DNA from: Listeria immobilis
GTDB taxonomy: Bacteria; Bacillota; Bacilli; Lactobacillales; Listeriaceae
Reading direction: 5' to 3'
DNA length: 64,000 nucleotides
NCBI RefSeq assembly: GCF_014322765.1
Contig: NZ_JAASTZ010000014.1
Location: 1 to 64,000, forward strand
Below, in pieces: positions 58,756-64,000 of this stretch. The position numbers and the translations under genes are program-made. The notes below the pieces were generated by a model. The model was not told the DNA's origin. It did no database searches and worked only from the letters and a program-made list of their open reading frames with translations. The stretch's first letter is position 1, and the number at the start of each line of letters is the position of its first letter.

Positions 58756-59622
58756 ATGAAAATGAAAAAATTTGTAATTTTCTTTATTATTGGAGTTTTA
58801 GGGATTTCTATTGTTGCGCCATCGGTTGCAAACGCTGGTCGTATAGTGGACACGCCATATGGTCAGATTAAAGAAGAATGCATTGATGGGAAAATTGTGA
58901 GCAGTGAAGAAGATTTAGCAAATATAATAACTAACATTGATAATCATTATAACATTTCAATGTTAACGTATGATGATAGAGAAAAGCTTTATGCTAGTGC
59001 ATATGATTTAGCTTCCCCTGATATTATCCAGTCTTATGAACAGAAAGTTACTAGTAAGCTTGTTGAAAATACCGAAGGATTGACTGAAATTGATGAAGAA
59101 ACAATAGATAAGGTAGATGAATATGTACAGTTATCAGCGTCTGGATACAAATTGAACTTACCGTCAGAAGTTAAAAATGAAATGACAACTGAAACGTATG
59201 AATCTATTGTAAACAGTATAAATAACAGTAATCAATTCGTAGCTGAAGAGGGAGTTATAATTGATGAAGAGAATAAAGAAGCTTCTTATGCAGTAAGTGA
59301 TACATCCATTTTAAGGGAAAATGGTGAAACACCTATGTTAAGGGCAAGCGGGGTCTCAAAAGTAAAAACATATTGGTGGGGCTATAAAATATATATGAGT
59401 AAGACGCTCCTGCGTTATGCTGGTGGTGGTTTAACTGGGGCGGCAGGGTACATGGTTAGTAAATTAAAATTAAGATATCCTATTGCTATCGCAGCAGCAG
59501 CAGCTATGGGGATGGCTGGTGTTTTAGGAACTAGTGCTAAGCATGGTTATGTGGTGAGAATTACAAGAGTTAGTATACCGTATGGCCCTAAATATATTGT
59601 GACTGGAGTGTGGCGACAATAG
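58756..59622 (+). CDS. Secreted bacteriocin-like precursor protein
   Basis: The 288-residue protein has a Sec signal peptide (cut after ANA, residue 27) and a long acidic helical propeptide-like region (about 40-195). The C-terminal part (about 198-288) has KTYWWGYKIYMSKTLLRYAGGG followed by a Gly/Ala-rich hydrophobic stretch (223-262) and a basic end. That layout resembles large bacteriocin precursors that release a hydrophobic Gly/Ala-rich toxin. No specific family is recognised. A two-helix membrane protein gene overlaps its stop. AAGAGGGAGAG is the RBS. Control by AgrA is inferred from the promoter. Confidence 0.72.
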   Translation: MKMKKFVIFFIIGVLGISIVAPSVANAGRIVDTPYGQIKEECIDGKIVSSEEDLANIITNIDNHYNISMLTYDDREKLYASAYDLASPDIIQSYEQKVTSKLVENTEGLTEIDEETIDKVDEYVQLSASGYKLNLPSEVKNEMTTETYESIVNSINNSNQFVAEEGVIIDEENKEASYAVSDTSILRENGETPMLRASGVSKVKTYWWGYKIYMSKTLLRYAGGGLTGAAGYMVSKLKLRYPIAIAAAAAMGMAGVLGTSAKHGYVVRITRVSIPYGPKYIVTGVWRQ

Positions 59623-59789
59623 TGGATAAAAAGAAAATTATAGAGTATGTGGTTGTTGCTGTTGTTATTTTAGGTTGGACATACCTGGTAGTAATTAAGG
59701 AAATACTTCCTAAAAATGTAGGGTTCATCTCATTAGTTATTTTATCTATTATTCTTTATTTTGTAGGTAATAAGCTTAATAAAAAATGA
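59622..59789 (+). CDS. Small two-helix membrane protein, possible immunity protein
   Basis: The 55-residue protein starts at GTG 59622, sharing one base with the stop of the preceding gene (tagtg). Sequence: basic VDKKK start, a helix at about 9-25 (VVVAVVILGWTYLVV), a short loop, a second helix at about 34-49, and a basic tail NKLNKK. Coupling to a secreted bacteriocin-like gene and its size fit a dedicated immunity peptide. This is inference. Confidence 0.6.
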   Translation: MDKKKIIEYVVVAVVILGWTYLVVIKEILPKNVGFISLVILSIILYFVGNKLNKK

Positions 59790-59807
59790 TAAAAAAGAAG
59801 CATTGCA

Positions 59808-59998
59808 GGGCGACCTAAGCTATATTCAGCAGATGCGAAAGAGCCACAAAAACAGGCTGTCTATCATCAAATAGTTAAAATGATAAATTATGGAATGGTC
59901 ATAAAGGATATCGCGAAAAAAATAGAGTAACTAGAACGACGGTGTATAGAATTAAAATTGAAGAACTTAACGAAAAAATAATTAATATTGATGATTGA
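59808..59998 (+). pseudogene. C-terminal remnant of a serine recombinase/resolvase
   Basis: The frame reads GRPKLYSADAKEPQKQAVYH and then VKMINYGMVIKDIAKKIE before a TAA. In the next frame it continues VTRTTVYRIKIEELNE. Together these give the helix-turn-helix tail of a Tn3-type resolvase/invertase. The catalytic domain is gone, so it is a mobile-element scar. Confidence 0.8.
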
Positions 59999-60142
59999 AC
60001 AAAACCTGTAGTTGTTTCTGGGAAGATAACTATAGTGGAATGGAAACATTTTTCCGAATAGGAATTATAAGGTGTCAATTGATTAAGTTTGTACCCTTGA
60101 AATTAATTGGTTTTCGATGGGAGCCCTAATGGATTTCGCGAT

Positions 60143-60244
60143 ACCAAAATGAACAGGACTTTGATAATTCAAGATTCCTTGGAAGCGAACATGATTCCAC
60201 CTACTGACGTAATCAAAAATAATAAACACGTTTCTATAAAAATA
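60143..60244 (-). pseudogene. Remnant of an IS3-family transposase C-terminus
   Basis: Read on the minus strand, NVFIIFDYVSRWNHVRFQGI and NYQSPVHFG match the end of IS3-type OrfB integrases (FDYIERFYN..R.H..LGY.SPVEF). No catalytic DDE part or terminal inverted repeats were seen. Confidence 0.6.
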
Positions 60245-60269
60245 TCCACATAAAAACGGAGGATTTTCA

Positions 60270-61457
60270 TTGAAAATAGACCTAGAACAAGTATATACAC
60301 TAAACTTCACGATGAGATTAAGGGCAGATCCCTTGGAAAATAAGAGGTTTTTAAAATGGAGTTTCTTAATAATTTTCTTTTTGAATTTAGGGCAACAAGT
60401 CTTATTGGAAGATGTATCAGGTAATTTTGGTTCGCCTAAAATAACTTCTAGCATGCTTGCTGTTGCGATAGCATCATATTTTCTGCTATCTCCAAAGAAT
60501 TTGACCGTAAAATATCAAGCAACTCAGTATTTACTATCTGCTTTTTGTTTACAAGGGGTCATATTTACATTGGCAAAACTCTTCTATACGTCATTCTTTT
60601 ATGTACTTCAAAATGAAATAACCCTTGATATGAGAATTCTGTATTTTGCCAACGTTATTTTTTTAACGATATGGCTGATAATTTTTATGCTTTCTTGCTT
60701 TTATTTTAAGAAGAGATTACTACGAGGAGATTTTCGGGAAGGCTCAATGACACAAAAGAAACGTAGTAATAATGACGGACTGAATTTAAGTATAAAGAGT
60801 TTAATATTTATAATTGTTTTTTCCTGTCTACTACTCGTAATGCGTATAGTTGGAGAAGATATAAATAATATATTGTTGGCGGTAATACTTCTTATCATGA
60901 TGTTTATCACTTTAGGAGGAATAATGCTATTTCCAGAATACTTACTAACTGCTTACTGTAAATATAAATTCCCAGAGTTTTTTGTAGAAGTTTATGGGAA
61001 AATAGAGGAAGAAGGATTATACTTTGAACATTGTTTGACATACCAAACTAGAAGTAAATTAGACTATTGGCATTTTCCGCTTGAGGATTTAGAAGAAATA
61101 GTTATCAAAAATAATATCAATCAAACTGGGCCAGTGTTCTTTTTCATAAAAAAACCATTTAAGAAAAAAACCTATTATGAATTTAAATATTATTTACCAA
61201 CAAATCAAAAAGTAGAATTAAATAATGATTTATTTGGGTATGAATCCATCGAAGTCGCAGATGCTCTTAAAACACGTGATACGAACAATGTGGATTTAAA
61301 GTATATGCGAAAGCGAATGAAGCGCTACGCTAGAGAAAGAAAATGGAAAATAAAAGCGGATGAATTATATGGGGTTATTTTAAATAATTCAGATGAAGTC
61401 ATATTTGATTTTTATATTCCATTGATAAAAACGATTAACCAACGTAAAAAGTTTTAA
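60270..61457 (+). CDS. Membrane protein of unknown function
   Basis: The 395-residue protein has six to eight hydrophobic segments in its N-terminal 225 residues. A cytoplasmic C-terminal domain (about 235-395) follows with charged, aromatic-rich strands and a basic helix (MRKRMKRYARERKWK). Start TTG 60270 has CGGAGGA 6 nt upstream. No family is recognised. It lies just outside the T7SS accessory region and has its own terminator. Confidence 0.75.
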   Translation: MKIDLEQVYTLNFTMRLRADPLENKRFLKWSFLIIFFLNLGQQVLLEDVSGNFGSPKITSSMLAVAIASYFLLSPKNLTVKYQATQYLLSAFCLQGVIFTLAKLFYTSFFYVLQNEITLDMRILYFANVIFLTIWLIIFMLSCFYFKKRLLRGDFREGSMTQKKRSNNDGLNLSIKSLIFIIVFSCLLLVMRIVGEDINNILLAVILLIMMFITLGGIMLFPEYLLTAYCKYKFPEFFVEVYGKIEEEGLYFEHCLTYQTRSKLDYWHFPLEDLEEIVIKNNINQTGPVFFFIKKPFKKKTYYEFKYYLPTNQKVELNNDLFGYESIEVADALKTRDTNNVDLKYMRKRMKRYARERKWKIKADELYGVILNNSDEVIFDFYIPLIKTINQRKKF

Positions 61458-61493
61458 GAAAAATCAAGTTTGTCAGCAGACTTGATTTTTTAC
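61458..61493 (+). terminator. Terminator of the membrane protein gene
   Basis: AAAATCAAGTTTGTC and GCAGACTTGATTTTTT form the stem and T-run. Confidence 0.88.
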
Positions 61494-61572
61494 ATTGGTG
61501 TTAATTTTACTGGTATACTTCGATCAAAATTCCATTATAGTAAGTCTATCTTAACAAATGGAGTTGAAAACA

Positions 61573-62346
61573 ATGATAAAAAACGAAGAAAAATTAAAAA
61601 TGCTACACCAAAAAAAGGAACCGCTAATTTTATATAATTGTTGGGATGTTTCTTCTGCTCGAGCGATACAAGCAGGCGGGGCAAAAGCCATGGCAACAAG
61701 CAGTTACGCAATCGCAGAAAATCTTGGAGTGGCAGACGGAGAGCGACTAACTTTTGACGAAATGTTCCAAGTTCTATCACGAATTGCGGCAAATACACCA
61801 CTCCCGCTAACTGTAGACATCGAGAGTGGTTATGCTGAAAATCTTAATAAACTTGCCAAAAACACTGAACGCCTACTTGAAATTGGAATAGCTGGTATAA
61901 ATATAGAAGATCAACTCATGGGTGCTACCAATCCCGCATTATGCAGCACGGAGGAATATTGTGATAAAATCAAGGCAATAAAACAAACGGTAGCTAAAAG
62001 AAATGCGAATATATTTATAAATGCACGAACGGACATCTTTTTCCAGGGACGAAAAGAGACAGAAGCGCTAGTAAATGAAGCAATCAAACGAACAAAAGCA
62101 TATGCCAAAGCAGGTGCAGATTCGATTTTTATTCCAGGGTTACTATCGCCGCAATTAATCCGTACTTTTGTCCAGAAATCTCCATTACCAGTCAATGTTA
62201 TGCTAATGGACGGAATGGTTTCCACCGCTGAACTAACAGAAATCGGCGTAAAAAGAATAAGTTACGGGCCAAATAGTTATTTTCAGGCTAATTTAGCGAT
62301 TCAACAAGCAGCGGAAAAGATTTTCGGAGGAGTTGAAAATGTATGA
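61573..62346 (+). CDS. Isocitrate lyase/phosphoenolpyruvate mutase family protein
   Basis: The 257-residue protein has the PEP mutase/isocitrate lyase barrel motifs: YNCWDVSSARAIQAGGAKAMATSS, the metal-binding VDIESGY, GINIEDQ and NARTD. Listeria homologues are annotated as carboxyvinyl-carboxyphosphonate phosphorylmutase, but the real substrate is unknown. ATG 61573 is preferred since GGAG lies 9 nt upstream and overlaps the alternative ATG 61558. Its stop overlaps the ada start by 4 nt (ATGA). Confidence 0.88.
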   Translation: MIKNEEKLKMLHQKKEPLILYNCWDVSSARAIQAGGAKAMATSSYAIAENLGVADGERLTFDEMFQVLSRIAANTPLPLTVDIESGYAENLNKLAKNTERLLEIGIAGINIEDQLMGATNPALCSTEEYCDKIKAIKQTVAKRNANIFINARTDIFFQGRKETEALVNEAIKRTKAYAKAGADSIFIPGLLSPQLIRTFVQKSPLPVNVMLMDGMVSTAELTEIGVKRISYGPNSYFQANLAIQQAAEKIFGGVENV

Positions 62347-63395
62347 TTACTAACTCGCGAGATATTGATAAATATTATGAAATGTTAGTAGAGAAAAACT
62401 CGAATTACGAAGGAGTATTTTTTGTTGGGGTGAAGACAACCGGGATACTTTGTAGACCAACTTGTCCGGCGAAAAAGCCACTAAAAGCAAATTGTGAATT
62501 TTTTAGTACAGCTAAAGAAGCACTTTTGGCATCTTATCGACCTTGTAAACGTTGTGAACCACTTTCAAATCCAACAAAAATGTCGCCAGCTGTGAAGTTG
62601 CTTGTTGATGCTATTGAAAAAAATCCGGAGAAGAAGTGGACGGATAAAGATTTTGATGATTTGTCAATTAGTGCAAATACGGCACGACGCCAGTTTCAGA
62701 AGCGATTTGGAATGACATTTATTGAATATGCTCGGTCGCGTCGCTTGGGGCTTGCCTTTAAACACATTCGAAATGGTGAATCAATCATCAATGCGCAGAT
62801 GGATAGTGGTTATGAGTCAGGAAATGGATTTCGCGATGCTTTTTCAAAAACGATGGGAGATGTTCCTCATAAATCAAAGGACATCACCATTTTATACTCC
62901 GCCTGGCTTGAGACGAAACTTGGCTCGATGTTGGCAATTTCAGATGAGGACCACTTGCTACTTTTAGAATTTGTTGATCGAAAAGGTTTGGAAACAGAAA
63001 TAAAAAAATTGCGCACACGATTAAAAGCAGGAATTTCACCTGAAAAAACAGATGTTATCAAGCAAGTGGAAGCAGAATTGGCGCTATATTTCGATGGGAA
63101 GATTGTGGACTTTAAAACACCAATTCGCTACATTGGTTCCGCTTTTCAGCAAAGTGTTTGGAACGAATTGAGGCGGATTCCAATTGGTGAGACGATTTCG
63201 TATAAAGCACTTGCGGAGAAGCTTGGAAAACCTACTGCAAGTCGCGCTGTCGCAAGAGCAAATGGGGCGAATCAACTATCGCTAATTGTTCCGTGTCATC
63301 GAGTAATCAATAGTAATGGTGCATTAGGAGGCTATGGTGGCGGACTTGCTCGGAAAGAATGGCTTATCAATCATGAAAAGATGGTTCCGGAATGA
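62343..63395 (+). CDS. ada: Ada, methyl-DNA repair protein and regulator
   Basis: The 350-residue protein has three domains. The N-terminal Ada zinc domain (about 8-75) has four Cys at 37, 41, 68 and 71. The AraC-type HTH (about 85-170) includes SANTARRQFQKRFGMTFIEYAR. The C-terminal O6-alkylguanine methyltransferase (about 185-345) has the acceptor Cys in VPCHRV. It removes methyl groups from phosphotriesters and O6-methylguanine and, once methylated, activates repair genes. It is translationally coupled to the gene before it. Confidence 0.94.
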   Translation: MITNSRDIDKYYEMLVEKNSNYEGVFFVGVKTTGILCRPTCPAKKPLKANCEFFSTAKEALLASYRPCKRCEPLSNPTKMSPAVKLLVDAIEKNPEKKWTDKDFDDLSISANTARRQFQKRFGMTFIEYARSRRLGLAFKHIRNGESIINAQMDSGYESGNGFRDAFSKTMGDVPHKSKDITILYSAWLETKLGSMLAISDEDHLLLLEFVDRKGLETEIKKLRTRLKAGISPEKTDVIKQVEAELALYFDGKIVDFKTPIRYIGSAFQQSVWNELRRIPIGETISYKALAEKLGKPTASRAVARANGANQLSLIVPCHRVINSNGALGGYGGGLARKEWLINHEKMVPE

Positions 63396-63414
63396 AAGGG
63401 AGCCATCTTTTTTA
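63377..63414. terminator. Shared terminator between convergent genes
   Basis: AAGATGGTTCC and GGGAGCCATCTT form the stem, followed by TTTTTTA. It lies between ada and the minus-strand gene and could serve both. Confidence 0.75.
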
Positions 63415-64000
63415 TCATTTTATGTGAATTCCAAATAGTGGCATTAAAGCCGGGGCATGAGAATAACTAATGTTTACCCCTTTTAAATCTTGTGGTAGGG
63501 CAGTGATAGACTCAAAAATGCAAGAGCTAATATCAATTCCACTCAGCGTACAATTTAAAAACTGTGCTTTATTTAAATCAAGACCTTCTAAATATGTATC
63601 AACTAATTGCGCACCACTAAAATCACTATTTGTATAAGCGCCAGATTCAAACAAAACCCATTTTAAATTAGCATAGCGAAAGGCGATATAATCCGCATAA
63701 CAATCATCAAAAACACAATTTCTAAGTGTCGCATCGCTGAAATTCACCCCAATTAATTTGCAATTTTCAAATCGAACGCGGTGGATGACAGCTCCCATCA
63801 AATCTAAATTCGACAAGTCGCAATTTCTAAAAATCACATCTGTTAAATTCGCACTTACAAGAGAGACGGAATCAAACACACAGCCTTCAAAGATAATTGT
63901 TTCTAATTGAAAATGTTCGAAAATTTCTCCTGTAAGCAAAGTTCTTTTAAAGATTTTCTCACTCACTTCCCCAATATCTTCAAGCACGTATGTATCGTCT
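63415..64000 (-). CDS. Pentapeptide-repeat protein (5' end outside the window)
   Basis: At least 190 residues are visible, with repeated A(D/N)LXX-type units such as FDSVSLVSANLTDVIFRNCD, LSNLDLMG, GVNFSDATLRNCVF and NSDFSGAQL, which build a right-handed beta helix. The frame stays open past GTG 63987 to the window edge (DDTYVLEDIGEV), so the true start is probably outside. Members may mimic DNA or protect gyrase, but most have no known role. Confidence 0.85.
   Translation of the reverse strand, partial: DDTYVLEDIGEVSEKIFKRTLLTGEIFEHFQLETIIFEGCVFDSVSLVSANLTDVIFRNCDLSNLDLMGAVIHRVRFENCKLIGVNFSDATLRNCVFDDCYADYIAFRYANLKWVLFESGAYTNSDFSGAQLVDTYLEGLDLNKAQFLNCTLSGIDISSCIFESITALPQDLKGVNISYSHAPALMPLFGIHIK

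Noticed and set aside
60083-60454. Minus-strand 123-codon ORF as a complete gene
   Set aside because: Only its last third resembles a transposase end. The first part is the reverse of the coding start of the gene at 60270, so only a short remnant is reported.

Overview
The window is a low-GC Firmicutes chromosome segment. Gene content and order match the origin-proximal region of the Listeria sensu stricto group (the L. monocytogenes lmo0033-lmo0077 region): agmatine deiminase operon, arcA, rpsF-ssb-rpsR, agrBDCA, gdpP-rplI-dnaB, purA, then the type VII secretion (T7SS/Ess) locus. A near-perfect ParB/Spo0J parS site at 8119-8134 fits an origin-proximal position. I could not fix the species; the AgrD and ArcA sequences seem slightly different from what I remember of L. 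monocytogenes EGD-e. No rRNA, tRNA, CRISPR array or intact prophage was seen.

Layout. 1-2.8 kb: decayed end of an LPXTG wall protein, then a CPBP-family membrane protease gene and a small secreted protein gene behind an agr-like promoter. 2.7-3.2 kb: a frameshifted gene. 3.4-7.2 kb: GH1 phospho-beta-glucosidase and a beta-glucoside PTS permease controlled by a cre site and a BglG/LicT-type antiterminator leader. 7.2-8.8 kb: LD-carboxypeptidase carrying parS inside its end, an LhrC-like small RNA, and a small membrane protein. 9-15.6 kb: agmatine/putrescine catabolism (ptcA, antiporter, aguA1, carbamate kinase, aguA2, RpiR regulator) with a cre site over the promoter. 15.7-28.6 kb: DedA protein, arcA and housekeeping genes, interrupted by a PepSY lipoprotein and the agr quorum-sensing operon.

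28.9-58.3 kb is the T7SS island. The conserved secretion genes (esxA, esaA, essA, esaB, essB, essC) are followed by two small helical partners and one complete LXG toxin. A 17 kb graveyard and reservoir follows: five intact lipoproteins of one superfamily (families A and B), several DUF1672-like (E) and D-family lipoproteins, orphan and decayed toxin tails, lipase-toxin fragments, membrane proteins, and a 175-bp fragment of essC at the far end. Toxin tails directly abut lipoprotein genes (0-1 nt), so the lipoproteins are probably immunity proteins. The repeated order of families shows segmental duplication and cassette turnover.

58.6-60.3 kb: a secreted bacteriocin-like precursor and an overlapping two-helix membrane protein, again behind the agr-like promoter, then remnants of a serine recombinase and an IS3-type transposase. 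60.3-64 kb: a membrane protein, a PEP mutase/isocitrate lyase-family enzyme, Ada DNA-repair protein and a pentapeptide-repeat protein.

The most striking signal is a 41-bp sequence, identical in three places (754, 20085, 58650), carrying two LytTR-type 9-bp direct repeats 21 bp apart and a -35/-10 pair with the same 19-bp spacer each time. One copy drives agrBDCA; the other two precede the CPBP/secreted-protein pair and the bacteriocin-like pair. This suggests an AgrA regulon of secreted products with possible self-protection genes.
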